NCBI RefSeq assembly: GCF_900090045.1
Contig: NC_041779.1
Span: forward strand, 702,501-766,500
DNA from: Plasmodium malariae
Lineage: Eukaryota > Apicomplexa > Aconoidasida > Haemosporida > Plasmodiidae
Length of the DNA: 64,000 nucleotides
Reading direction: 5' to 3'
Part shown: positions 1-11,268 of the stretch, piece after piece
How the letters are laid out: every line of letters starts with the position of its first letter
How positions within the stretch are numbered: the first letter of the stretch is position 1
Translations under genes and position numbers: made by a program
Notes under the pieces: model-generated
What the model was told of the DNA's origin: nothing
What the model saw: only the letters and a program-made list of their open reading frames with translations
Database searches by the model: none

Positions 1-2
1 CG

Positions 3-2258
3 TTGTTCAGTCATTTGAAGGCCACGAATGATAAGCACCAAAAGGAAAGAAAAAAAAGAAAAAGAAAAAAAAAGAAAAATGAGAGATACATAAATGATGG
101 TAAGGGGCGCAATAGTTACGGTAGTAGTAATGGTATTAATGGTAACAGCGGCATCAGTGGTAGCAACGACAGTAATGACCGAAGCACTGGAGGAAGTTCT
201 GTCCGAAGAGTTTGTGGTGGAGCTGAGAAAACTGTGCCATACAAGATATGGAAAGTAGTTAATGTTGTAAAAAATCCGTTCATTATTTACTCACTAATTA
301 ATCATTTCTTCTTACAAAAGAACATGAATATATTTAAAATATTTAATTACTGGTCTTACCACGTATTTCCTAGCACATATAAATACGTCTTCTTCCCCCT
401 TGCAATTCTTCAATTACATCCCATATTTAAAAATTCTGACTTTTTCATGTTGTTAATACATTTTAATTTACCATTCATATTATTTCATTTAGACATTTTT
501 GCACAAAAGGAAAGGGATAAATATGCTCTGTTAAAAATTATTTCGAATCAAAATATACAAGAATCAAATAATATGGATAAGCATTATAACTATGATAGTT
601 ACGAAATAGAGAATAATTATGGCACTTCGATGTTCTATTCAGAGCAAAAACACACTACTAATTTATTGAATTTTAAAAAATTAACGTATTACAAAAATGT
701 TGTTAATTCATTTACTACTAGTGTAAATAAATATCAAATGAAGACCTACATTATGGACACAAATTTAAACAGTCAGGTAAAAAAACAAATTATGCAACAA
801 TGGAAAGATTATAAAAGAGAAAAAAGGGCTGAAAAGTATGAAGAAAGGAAAAAAGGGGCAAGTGCATATGTAAGGAAGGGAAAAAAAAAAAAAAAAAAGG
901 TTTATCATTCCAAATGCTATTTTCCCTTTCCTATACTATCATACAGAAATACACGCGAATTTTATAAATCATTTTTATCATTTTACAAAGTTTTATTTTA
1001 TTCCATTTTTTATGAAGAAAAAAGTTATATGGATCTTTTCAACTACCTCGAGATATGCAAAAGAACCATTTATTCTTCTTTATTTAAAGATTTTTATTTT
1101 AAAGTGAATGGAAAAAGAGATCTAAATGAAAAAGGTACCAATCTGGAGAATCGAAAAAATAGCACATCTAACCCAGGGAAACATATGAATTATAGATGGA
1201 TATTCAATAAAGACATTTATCAATTAGTTAATATCATAATATGCTCATACAATTCACTACTATACGAGTCGACAAGAATAATAGCCTTAGAAATACTATA
1301 TTGCATCATTTGTCATATAACTGAAACCACATTAAACAGGGAAGTAGTATCCTTTTTGTTGTTCTGCTTTAACAATTCCAATGAAAAAATTAAAGTTATT
1401 ATAATAAAATGTTTTTACAAAATAATAAATAATGAAAATTGCTTTAACCCTATGTTTTTATACATTGATAAATTTTTACCAAAGTTATTTACTTTAAAAG
1501 ATAGTCAGGAAAATTATGAGAAATATTTTTATGCAAAATATTTGCCTTTATTTTCCTCTGCTGCTGTTCATTATATTTATAGTGCAAGTTTGTTGAAAAA
1601 TGGTAGAGGGATAGGAGGTGGTAAAAGTAGTAGTAACTGCAAAAGAGAGGGTAAAATAGAGAAAAGTAGCCAGAGCTACAATAAAAATGGTAACGATAGT
1701 AGGGGCACCAATACCACGTTGTCTGAAGTCAAATCCATGGAAATGTTAAAAGAGATAAGAAACCAACTAGTTAATATTTTAAAGTGCTCAAATCACGACA
1801 TTTTATATGAATTTTATGAAAATATAATTAAATTTTGTAAAATTATGAACAGAAAATGGGTTAAATTTTATATTTTGCCATATATATTAACAAATATTTA
1901 TAAACCCCAAAATCCTATTATAAGAGCCATGTGTGTAAAAATATGTATTAAAATTATCTTATATATAAATGAAAAAGAAGCGTACGAAATGTTTTACGAG
2001 TATTTAAAACCGCTACTTTTTGAGAAAAATGAAATAGCCCTACAATTTTTTTTGTACGAGTGTAACCTTATTTTAAAAAAATACTACAGAAAATGTCGTG
2101 CAAAATATCGTGAAAAATATCATGAAAAAAAGCACAATAAAATGTGCATATTGTTTTTTAAAAGAATGAAATTAAATCATCTTTTGAATCATCAATCGTT
2201 AGTAATAAGGCATTTGGTTCAAACGCTGAAAAAAAATTTACAGAAAATATCACCTTAA
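3..2258 (+). CDS. VPS15: VPS15/PIK3R4-like regulatory protein, 3' part (5' end outside window)
   Basis: The frame is open at the left edge, so this is the C-terminal ~751 residues of a larger protein. After a Lys-rich and a Gly/Ser/Asn-rich low-complexity stretch (residues ~10-75) come helical HEAT-like repeats. Runs such as [23 protein letters not shown] and [15 protein letters not shown] align by eye, in the same order, with the HEAT region of VPS15, the regulatory pseudokinase partner of the class III PI3-kinase VPS34 in endosomal and autophagic membrane traffic. A Lys/Ser-rich insertion (~530-580) splits the repeats. The kinase-like domain would lie upstream of the window. The protein stops after a HEAT-like segment ([13 protein letters not shown]), and about 2.5 kb of noncoding DNA follows, so no C-terminal WD40 propeller is visible. 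The family call is by remembered similarity; another HEAT-repeat protein is possible. Confidence 0.7.
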   Translation: MFSHLKATNDKHQKERKKRKRKKKKNERYINDGKGRNSYGSSNGINGNSGISGSNDSNDRSTGGSSVRRVCGGAEKTVPYKIWKVVNVVKNPFIIYSLINHFFLQKNMNIFKIFNYWSYHVFPSTYKYVFFPLAILQLHPIFKNSDFFMLLIHFNLPFILFHLDIFAQKERDKYALLKIISNQNIQESNNMDKHYNYDSYEIENNYGTSMFYSEQKHTTNLLNFKKLTYYKNVVNSFTTSVNKYQMKTYIMDTNLNSQVKKQIMQQWKDYKREKRAEKYEERKKGASAYVRKGKKKKKKVYHSKCYFPFPILSYRNTREFYKSFLSFYKVLFYSIFYEEKSYMDLFNYLEICKRTIYSSLFKDFYFKVNGKRDLNEKGTNLENRKNSTSNPGKHMNYRWIFNKDIYQLVNIIICSYNSLLYESTRIIALEILYCIICHITETTLNREVVSFLLFCFNNSNEKIKVIIIKCFYKIINNENCFNPMFLYIDKFLPKLFTLKDSQENYEKYFYAKYLPLFSSAAVHYIYSASLLKNGRGIGGGKSSSNCKREGKIEKSSQSYNKNGNDSRGTNTTLSEVKSMEMLKEIRNQLVNILKCSNHDILYEFYENIIKFCKIMNRKWVKFYILPYILTNIYKPQNPIIRAMCVKICIKIILYINEKEAYEMFYEYLKPLLFEKNEIALQFFLYECNLILKKYYRKCRAKYREKYHEKKHNKMCILFFKRMKLNHLLNHQSLVIRHLVQTLKKNLQKISP

Positions 2259-3062
2259 TACGTAAGCACAATTGTGAAAAAAAAAAAAAAATGTGTATAC
2301 ATTCCAGTATACAAATATATACATATATATATATGTATAGATATATATATATTTATACATATATTTATTTATATTTATACATATATTTATTTATATTTAT
2401 ACATATATTTATTTATATTTATACATATATTTATTTATATTTATACATACATTTATTTATATCTACATTTCATGTTTTTTGCTTATGTACGTTGTATAGG
2501 AACACACTTGGGGATAACAAAATAAACGCTATTTGTTAATTCGTTACATACAAATTTTGTAAAAAAAAAAAAAAATACCCAATTTTGAAATTTTATTTTA
2601 TTTACTTTAATTTTTTTGTTTATGTAATTAGAATATAATGATTTCTCTTTCTCATTTTTTCTTTTTTGTTTTTTTATTCACTTAATTTATTGCTTAATTA
2701 TTGCTAATTTGCTGCTCATTTATTGTTAAACGTTTGCTAATCATTGCTCATTAATTATTCTTCATAGTAAATTTTGCTAAAATTTATATTAGAATTTTTC
2801 TTATTTCCTTTTTTGTTAAAACTTTTAACATGTCGAAAAAATAATTAAAATTTTTGAATTAGTATAAATACTGAAACATTCAGAACAATAAATGAAAATT
2901 TAAACCAACACTTTTTTTAATTCCCTTTTTTCGCAGTAGGGGTTACTTGGTTTTTCCTCAAAATTTTTAATAATTTAAATAGGAATTTGCAATAATGTAC
3001 ATATATAATATATATTTATGTACATATAAATATTTTAACACTGCTAATTGTTTACATTATTT

Positions 3063-3099
<37 letters not shown>

Positions 3100-4796
3100 T
3101 TGTTTCTGTTATATTTTACACATAACGACAACGCGTAAAAAAATCAAAAGAGAAAAAAAAAAAAAAAATGAAAATCAAGGTCAGTAAAGTAAAGGGTAAC
3201 AAAGGAAAAGAAAAGAAACAGCTAAAATGTAGAAATAAACACTCTGATCAATAAAAAAAAATTAATGGTACCACCAACGACATTCAACTCGAAAAGATGT
3301 TGAGCGTGCTACATTGACACCGTTACATTTTTTTTTTTTTTTTTAATGCATGCGTAGTGTCGTAACATTTTAGAATAATATTTACCTAAATATTTTTGCA
3401 TTGAGTCAAAAATTGAAGAAAAAAATATGTACATATATACATATACATCATAATGAAAATTAACAAACATAGAATCGTTATCTCTGAACAGAATTTTTTT
3501 TTTTTTTTTTTTTTTCTCTTCATTTTTCTATTCATATAATTCCTCTACATCTATTTTCTCTTCGTTTTTTTTCATTATTCTTTTTTTATGATATAAACTA
3601 TGTGTACGTATAATATTTATTTTGAAATATGTACGTAGTATATTATATATTATATATGTTATATTTTTATATATTTATATATACACTTAATTTTTTTGAA
3701 CTTAGCTGAATTTAATAGAAGCAATACACAGATTAAATTTACGCAGCTCTTTACAACTTCTATGCTGCTAAGAAACTTTTTACATTCGTAAAAAATATAA
3801 AAAGTAAAGAAGTGTACAAATATTTATATTTACATATTTATTATATATATATGTATATATTACGTACGTACGCACATATATGTTGCATGTCCTTGTAACG
3901 TATAGATTAGAATTAATATGAATTTATCTATTAATTAATGATTCAGGCGCATAACATTTAATGTTTGATATAATAATTTTCTCAGTGAATATAAAAAAGA
4001 AAAATAGATAAAAAAACGAACAATGACATGTTCACTGTATAAGCACATAATGCGTAAATTTATGTATACATCTTTTCAACCGCCGTGTTTAATTAAAGCA
4101 ATGAATATTATTAATATTTTTTTTTTTCCTAACACACCAATTAATTGTAAATATAAAAGAATTTATGAAGTAATTCCATTAAAAAAAAAAAAAAGAACGA
4201 GTATTATTAAGGAAATTTCCATTTACCTTTTGTAAATTATTTTTCATTTGACTTTTCACACTGTCCTTTTTTCATTAAAAAAAAAAAAAAAATGCATATA
4301 TATAAAAATGTATATATATAAAAACGTACGTACACAAAAATGTATGTATATAAAAATGTACGTATACAAAAATGTACATATATAAAAATGTACATATATA
4401 AATATATACATATATGTGGGTTATCACGATTTATGTTTAATAATTTTTTAAAATAGAAAATTGTACGTTTTTCACTTATTTAGTTTTACCTTTTTTTTTT
4501 TTTTTTTTTTTGTACTCTCACATAACATTTCTTCTTATCTTGTTCATTCGTACTTATTAGTAAATTTGTGTGTAAAAATTTTTGTAGTCGTATTCTAATT
4601 CTTTAAAATATGCCTATCCTAGAAAAAAGAGAAAAAAAAAAAAAGAGCGTAAACTGTTACTATTAAAAAAAAAAAAAAAAAAAAAATAGAAATATTCTTG
4701 CCTGGTCAGAATAAATTATTAAAAAAATTTTTTTTAAAAGAGGGATATTTATCCTTAAATTAGTACACAACATCTTTGAAAATTTAAAAAAAAAGA
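2259..4796. other. Intergenic region between two + strand genes
   Basis: This 2.5-kb stretch is very AT-rich, with T runs at ~3068-3097 and ~3491-3514, A runs, and scattered TATA/TACGTA-like simple sequence. A 70-codon ATG frame at 4023-4235 shows no recognisable protein and ends in a poly-Lys run, so I do not call it. It should hold the 3' UTR of the upstream gene and the promoter of the next one. Confidence 0.7.
2330..2465. repeat. AT-only minisatellite, ~22-bp unit
   Basis: About five to six near-identical ~22-bp units built from ATATATTTATTTATATTTAT follow the VPS15-like stop codon. They are open in two frames, giving Tyr/Ile/Phe-rich pseudo-ORFs that I treat as non-coding. Confidence 0.8.
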
Positions 4797-7700
4797 ATGG
4801 AGGTGTTACATAATATGCAGAGTATGGATAAAAGGGTTATGGAAATAAAAAATTTCCGAAAATTGCTATATCAGAAACAGAAATTAAATATAGACTTAAA
4901 AGAAGATGTACAAAATTACATGCACATGCTAGCTAATTTGCACTCTCTGAACAAGAATAAAAAAAATAATAATTCAAAAACTTTTGGTGACTCGGGCAAT
5001 TTTAGAAGTTGTGCTAATAAAAAAGGAAGAAGAAGAAGATCAAGAAACAGCGTTTCGTCGAATATGAGCAGAGGTAGAAGGAGCAACGGACATGACCATA
5101 GCGGTAACAATAACAACAATAACTATAATAACAACAATAACTATAATAACTACAATAACAACAATAATAATAATAATAATAATAATAACAATAACAATAA
5201 CAATAACAATAACAATAACAATAAGGATAATAATAACGATGACCCGAGCGACAACAACAATGATGACGACTACAACCAATCTGACAGTGATAACGAGGAT
5301 AAGAAAAATATGGACTCCGATAATAATGAGGAATATAATGATAAAAATAAGAAGAAAAAGAAAGGAAAGGGAAAGGAAAATGGAAATGGACGAAAAAATG
5401 AAGATGAGGAAAACGATGGGATATTTGTCGACGAAGACGATGATGAAATGCAGAGAGGAGGAGATAATGTACAACTGGAGGGAAGCAGCAATATAAGTTC
5501 ACGCCAAATGACGCTAAGAAAAGATAGAGAAATGAATTATAACGGCACTAGCAGTAGTAGCAGCAACAATAACAACTACAGTAACAATGATGTGCTTCTC
5601 TCTGAGGAAAACAACGAAGATGCGAACGCAATTAACGAAAATGCATCGTCTGTTATGGAATACCCCTGCGATGATTCACATATTAAAGCCTGTTTATATG
5701 ATAACAACACAGGTTTAATGAAAATGACAGAGGACCATGCACGCAAAATAGGGAAAAAAATTGTAAGTAATCCATTTACTGCTAGCAGTTGTGAAGATGC
5801 AAAAGAGGATGAACAATCCTTTGCTTCTGATGTTAATAATAATAATAATAAAACGGATGATATTAACAAATGCATCGAAAGACAACATACAAAAGTAAAA
5901 CTAAACAATGTTTTAAAAGAATTAAAATTCAAAAGTGCACACAATATAGAATATGCATATACAGATAATTCTGAAGAACATAATATGTCCGAAAGAAATG
6001 TAAATGATAATTTAGATGATATGGATACGTACAGAAAAAATTCTCAGATGGTTGATGATTATGATCCTAACAAATATACCAATTTTGTTAGACATTATGT
6101 AACAAATGTTGGAAGTATTGACAAAGCTATGGCAAAATATAATCTATACAACTCAAATTCTCAGTTACATTCCTTTGGATTAAATCATATGTATAATAAT
6201 AATGAAGGAAATTCATCCTTTGGAATGGTATCATCAGAATTTAATAGATCTATATCTTCTTTAAATAATGAAAATTTAAAAAAAGGAGACTGCGATTTTT
6301 CAAATTACATGACTTGTTCAGGTAAAAATAATATAAAAAAATGTTTTCAAAAAAATATTAATTGTATTGAAAAGCCTTTAAAACAAATAAAAAAGTATGT
6401 TCCAGTTCATATGGGATATTATGAAAAAATTAATTATTCTAAAGCTTTCCAGCCGCTTAAGAACTATGATTGTTCACGTGCAAAGGAGTATATCCAAAAT
6501 TATAACTGCTTCCAAAATGCGCAGCAATTTATTTCGAAAAATTCTCTGGAAAATGGTGTGGACATTGTGAGAAAGCACGTAAACTTGGAAAATATGAAGA
6601 AACATGTTAACTTGGAAAATGTTAAGAAGAGAATAAATATAAAAACTGTAAAGGAACACATAAATTTCGAAAGTTTTAAAGAACATATAAATTTTGAAAA
6701 TATTTCAAAGAATGTTCAATGCTTTGATGAAAATTACGAAAGATGGGAAGACGCGTATAAAAATTATGTGTACAAATATGTGGAAGATGTGAAACAAACA
6801 ATTTTTGATAAGGGAAATTATTATACACAAAATGCTAATTGTAATTACGATTTGATAAGCAACGATTTTGTTAAAATTGCTGCAAATAATATAAAAAATT
6901 TAAATAATGCTTATGTAAATAATAAATCTAAATTTAACCTTGATAATCATAAGAAATATATAGTATTTAATCATAAAAAATATGCCAAATTTTTTAAAGC
7001 ATGTTACAAAAAAAGAGTCAACTCTGTTAAAAAAAGAATAGAAGTAAATAAAGAATTCCTTAACAAGTATTTTAATGCATGCACAATTGATTGTAATAAT
7101 AGACCAATGGAGTTAAATAATATGTCCAAAAATTCTTCTCTTTTTGATTATGGAAATATTGAAGCAAATTCGATAGAAAGGGAAAGTTCTTTAAATAATA
7201 TTACGGATATGAGACAACAAACTTCTTTACTCAAAGGATTGAACTCTTCCGATGTTGCAAGAATGCATAGTAACACCTCAGAACAGTTAAAAAATGAAGA
7301 CAATGGGGGGGAGGGACAGCAGGAAACGGGAGAAGGAGTAGAAGGAGTAGAAGCTGTAGAAGTAGAACTAGAAGACGAAGACAACGACGAGTATGCAAAT
7401 TCTGATAATGATTTTGATTGCAATTCTCAAATAGACATGTCCTGTTTTAGCAGAAAAAATGAAAATAATAAACTAGAATATATGAAGGCTGTTTTACCTA
7501 ACAGCGGAGGGGTGGAAAGTGAAATTATTTATGATCAGGAAAAAAAAATATATTTTGACTTAAATGATAATGTATATATTCATTATAAAGATAATTTATA
7601 TTTTAATGCTAAAGATAGACTATTTTATGAAATTGAATATGCTGATGCTATAACCTATGAAAATATTAAAAATGGGTTGATAAAATTTGGAAAATTTTTA

Positions 7701-7844
7701 ATTACGGAAAAATATGCTCCTTGCAAAATTATTATGAAGATCTGCACACACGTTAATGAGTTTATGTACAACTTCTTACAAGTAAACGATTATAAAATGT
7801 TTTATGGGGACAAGGAAAATTTAGTAGAAATTATAATCAAGTGA
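4797..7844 (+). CDS. Large low-complexity protein with C-terminal OCRE-like aromatic octamer repeat
   Basis: Single-exon 1015-aa protein starting at the first in-frame ATG after an A-rich leader. Layout: a charged N-terminus (1-60), a basic Arg/Lys patch (~75-100), an Asn homopolymer region (~100-145), a strongly acidic Asp/Glu/Asn stretch (~145-215), and a long Asn-rich region with little apparent fold. Near residues 594-638 lie five 9-residue repeats of the type HVNLENMKK, HVNLENVKK, HINFENISK. Residues ~909-948 show aromatic residues every eight positions (IIYDQEKK, IYFDLNDN, VYIHYKDN, LYFNAKDR, LFYEIE), the spacing that defines OCRE domains of splicing factors such as RBM5. A conserved-looking C-terminal ~65 residues follow. 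Function is not recognised. A role in RNA processing is inference from the OCRE-like pattern only. The low-complexity expansions are typical of Plasmodium proteins. Confidence 0.85.
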   Translation: MEVLHNMQSMDKRVMEIKNFRKLLYQKQKLNIDLKEDVQNYMHMLANLHSLNKNKKNNNSKTFGDSGNFRSCANKKGRRRRSRNSVSSNMSRGRRSNGHDHSGNNNNNNYNNNNNYNNYNNNNNNNNNNNNNNNNNNNNNNNKDNNNDDPSDNNNDDDYNQSDSDNEDKKNMDSDNNEEYNDKNKKKKKGKGKENGNGRKNEDEENDGIFVDEDDDEMQRGGDNVQLEGSSNISSRQMTLRKDREMNYNGTSSSSSNNNNYSNNDVLLSEENNEDANAINENASSVMEYPCDDSHIKACLYDNNTGLMKMTEDHARKIGKKIVSNPFTASSCEDAKEDEQSFASDVNNNNNKTDDINKCIERQHTKVKLNNVLKELKFKSAHNIEYAYTDNSEEHNMSERNVNDNLDDMDTYRKNSQMVDDYDPNKYTNFVRHYVTNVGSIDKAMAKYNLYNSNSQLHSFGLNHMYNNNEGNSSFGMVSSEFNRSISSLNNENLKKGDCDFSNYMTCSGKNNIKKCFQKNINCIEKPLKQIKKYVPVHMGYYEKINYSKAFQPLKNYDCSRAKEYIQNYNCFQNAQQFISKNSLENGVDIVRKHVNLENMKKHVNLENVKKRINIKTVKEHINFESFKEHINFENISKNVQCFDENYERWEDAYKNYVYKYVEDVKQTIFDKGNYYTQNANCNYDLISNDFVKIAANNIKNLNNAYVNNKSKFNLDNHKKYIVFNHKKYAKFFKACYKKRVNSVKKRIEVNKEFLNKYFNACTIDCNNRPMELNNMSKNSSLFDYGNIEANSIERESSLNNITDMRQQTSLLKGLNSSDVARMHSNTSEQLKNEDNGGEGQQETGEGVEGVEAVEVELEDEDNDEYANSDNDFDCNSQIDMSCFSRKNENNKLEYMKAVLPNSGGVESEIIYDQEKKIYFDLNDNVYIHYKDNLYFNAKDRLFYEIEYADAITYENIKNGLIKFGKFLITEKYAPCKIIMKICTHVNEFMYNFLQVNDYKMFYGDKENLVEIIIK

Positions 7845-8393
7845 GAAAGGATAGAACGGCCATATTTTCCTCAGCGCATAAAAGACAAAAAAAAAAAAAA
7901 AAAAAAGTTTTCCACATGAAGATGTTCACATATTGCTGTTCGTATAATACAGACCACGAATTATTACTTTCCCTTCTGACTCATTTTACTAAAAAAAAAA
8001 AAAGAAAAACTTTTACGCAGCATTGCAACAAATGTAGCATTTTTCAACAAATTAAAGCTTCTCATTATTTAAATGTTCTCACATAATTATCTTATTCACA
8101 TGTGTAAACTACACTCATTGTGTGTCTTCCTCTCTTCCTATCTTTCCATTTTTTGAAAATTTTTACGAGTGTCTCGTATTACCCTTTTGACTGTTCACAC
8201 CAAAAAAAAAAAAAAAGAAGAGGTACACAAGCGCACATGTGCATATATACATATATGCATCCACTCGCATTTTTATTTGTCCAACTGTTTATTTGCTTAC
8301 CGCGTATTTGTCCTTTTTTTCGCCCATTGTGCGCTCATCATCCGTGATAGCTTTACATGTACATGTAAACACGCATATACGTGTGCACATATT

Positions 8394-8428
<35 letters not shown>

Positions 8429-9169
8429 TATTCCTGTGCGAACATTTTAAGCCGCTTATCTTTTGGAAAAGAAGCCCATTTAACCTGAGAACTAGCCACT
8501 TCATGTTGGTATATTCTCTTGTTTTTCAAAGTATTTCATATCATTGCATATTATACAATATGCATATATGTGCATATGTGAGTGGGTGGAATAACCACGA
8601 GCAGTTATTTGAGCCTGTATTTTTCTTGCCTTTTTTTTTTTTTTAAAGACTTCTTATTCGTAACACTTAAATTTGATATAATTTTTATCTTTTTTTAAAT
8701 CATATAAAAGTAATTTACCAAATAAACACAGTAAAGAACTTGTAAAAATTTAAAAAGAAAAAAAATATATTTTTAGGAATAAAGACAAGCTTAAAAAAAA
8801 AAAAAAAAAGAAAAACACACGCAAATAATGCATAACATGCAAATCATGGTGAACATGAAAAACATGAAAAAATGGTTTGACAAAATGTGAATCATTACGC
8901 GTGTGCAACTAACAATAGGGAATGTGCAAAATTAAAATTAAAAGGGAAAAAAAATCAATGAGAATGTAGGAAAAATTTACCAAAAAAATGAACAAAAATA
9001 AACAAAAATGAGAAAAAATTGGGAAAAAAAAAAAAAGTCAACTGAGTCTTCAAAATGAACCTTTAAAGTGATTGTAACGTTGCTCTATCGGAGTTACTCC
9101 ATTACAGATACTCTATTACAGGTACTCCATTGTAGCCACCTCATCGCAGCTACTTTATAATGTGCATCA
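7845..9169. other. Convergent 3' intergenic region
   Basis: This is the space between the stop codons of the + strand OCRE-like gene and the - strand SNRNP40 gene. It holds A runs (e.g. 7889-7906, 8792-8809), a (TA)n tract at ~8396-8425 and oligo-T runs. The frames at 8120-8646 are Tyr/Ile/Phe shadows of simple sequence. I see no gene. Confidence 0.7.
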
Positions 9170-10141
9170 CTACAACTCGCCCAGAAAAATGGTATTATCC
9201 GACGAACACGAAGCAACGATTTCTTCTAATGGGTGAAAGGCGACATCGTTTATAGTACTGTTATGACCTGGCAAGGTAAATTTTAAAACCTTCTGCTTAT
9301 AATCATAAATATATAAATAATTATCTCCACTTCCACAAGCCAATAAATTATCATTATTAAAAGATAATTTAATTAAATTATAGTCGATATTAAATTTTGG
9401 AGAATTTAATCGAAAAAGTAATTGTTCATCACAAGGGAAAGGCTGTATATCCCAAAAACAAATCGTTTCATCTGCACTAATTGAAGCTAATATAGTTTCA
9501 TCATTATTTATGTCTAATCCACTTATATAATTTTTATGACCTGTTAAGGTATTTTTTAATTTATAATTTTTACAGTCATAAATTTTAATTGTATTATCAA
9601 CTGAACTTACATAAATAAATTCTCCTTTTTTATCTGAACAAACAGCCAATAAAGGAAAATCTTCTTTAATAGTATGGACTAATTTTTTACATCTTATATC
9701 CCAAAATTTTAATGTACAATCATCACTACAAGTAACAAATAAATTATAATTAATTATATCCAGTGCATTAACTATACTTGTATGACCTTTAAAATTTTTT
9801 ATTCTTGTTTCATTTTCAACATCCCATATACAAGCATTATGATCAGCAGATACACTACAAATATAACTATCATCTTTACTCCATTTCGCTTGTAATACTG
9901 CATTTTTATGACCCCTTAAAACATTAATAGTTTCACATTCATTATACACATTATGAATCATTATGGTCATATCAAAACTTGATGATGTTATATACTTTCC
10001 ATCGGACGAAAAATTAACTGAGTACACTTCCCCCTTATGACTATTTATTAGCATATTTGGAAAAAACAAACCTGTTTTTCTCTTTTCCACTTCATTTTCT
10101 ACTTCTTCTAAAACCTGTGCACTGGGTTTTACGATGGCCAT
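9170..10141 (-). CDS. SNRNP40: U5 snRNP 40 kDa WD40 protein (Prp8-binding)
   Basis: A 323-aa single-exon protein that is almost entirely a seven-bladed WD40 propeller. Blades are visible as GH...W/F-D pairs: SHKGEVYSVNFSSDG, GHKNAVLQAKWSKDD with ACIWD, GHTSIVNALDI with LKFWD, a fourth with IKIYD, GHKNYISGLDI with ICFWD, a weaker sixth with LYIYD, and GHNSTINDVAFHP. The end, SSDNTIFLGEL, closely follows the human U5-40K terminus, and the length is near the family norm. The protein is a spliceosomal U5 component that contacts Prp8 in the nucleus. The start is the ATG giving MAIVKPSAQ; the frame extends eight codons upstream only through a GTG. A tail-to-tail neighbour lies on one side and a long upstream region shared with the TRP1-like gene on the other. 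Confidence 0.92.
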   Translation of the reverse strand: MAIVKPSAQVLEEVENEVEKRKTGLFFPNMLINSHKGEVYSVNFSSDGKYITSSSFDMTIMIHNVYNECETINVLRGHKNAVLQAKWSKDDSYICSVSADHNACIWDVENETRIKNFKGHTSIVNALDIINYNLFVTCSDDCTLKFWDIRCKKLVHTIKEDFPLLAVCSDKKGEFIYVSSVDNTIKIYDCKNYKLKNTLTGHKNYISGLDINNDETILASISADETICFWDIQPFPCDEQLLFRLNSPKFNIDYNLIKLSFNNDNLLACGSGDNYLYIYDYKQKVLKFTLPGHNSTINDVAFHPLEEIVASCSSDNTIFLGEL

Positions 10142-11233
10142 TTTGCACTCCCTGTCAATATGCACGTCGCTTTGTAGCTGCTTGCGTTTGATGCCACTTC
10201 TGTTTGCTTCTCCGTTTTTATATAAATTTGTATCTCTTCTTTTCCCCTTCTTATCCCCTTTTAAAAATTATGAACATCATTCATGCAAAATTCTACGCAA
10301 ATCTTAACACACGAGTGTTTAACAAATTTTTAATTATAAATACGTTACTGCGTTCATGTTATTTACAAGCTGCACAATGTATATATATATGTACATATAT
10401 GTACATATAGAAATATATTCATGCTAGAAATAACTCTGATTGGAACAAATACCATGTGAACTTCTATGTGCTAATGCTACTATTAAATGAATTCCTTCAT
10501 TTACCAAAAATTATCCCATTTAACTATTTTAATTTTTTTTTTTCTTTTTTTGATTTTTTAATTTGCCTTCTATTTATAAAATTTTACCTTTAAATTAATC
10601 TACGTACAACATGAAGTTGATGACGCAGTTTATTTTGTTTCATTTAGCTTTTCTTCAATTTATTTCAATGCTTTTCGATACATTTCAATTTATTTTATTT
10701 TATTTTTATTTTATTTTTTTTTAGACGATTTGCATTACCTTCATTTAATTTTTTAAAATATCGTAACGTGATAATTTCACAGCCTATCAACTTTTTTTAA
10801 TTTTACAATTGAAGCACTAGTTTGTTTTTGTTTTTCCTTTTTATGAAATGGAGTTGCGTCGTTCAGCAGTTCTTCGCCTGCATAATATTCTCGCATTTAG
10901 AGCTATGCAAGTGTACATATATATATAAATATATATATATCATTACGACTTAAACGGGGCTAACTTTTGCTCGTTGCATACCAGTAGTCTCTTAAACGAA
11001 TTGTTTATTCATTTGCTGTTCATATGAGAAACAACAATATATCGTACTATATGAACAAGTTCATTTTTTTCATTAAATAGGAATATATAAATTTTGAACT
11101 ACCGCTGCAAAATATATTGTGCTGTGTACATTATACATGTATTTAAAAAAAGTAAAGTCGATAATGCAAAATGCAAATGGAAAATCCCAAGTTAAAGCGC
11201 CCATCGTACGTGCGCTTATACAAGTATAAAATG

Positions 11234-11268
<35 letters not shown>

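Noticed and set aside
4023..4235. 70-codon + frame starting MTCSLYKHIMRKFMYT
   Set aside because: No recognisable domain, poly-Lys at an A run, and no supporting context.
5014..5502. Tyr/Cys/Ile-rich frames opposite and overlapping the 1015-aa gene
   Set aside because: They are shadows of the Asn/Asp codon repeats (AAC, AAT, GAT) of the real + strand gene.
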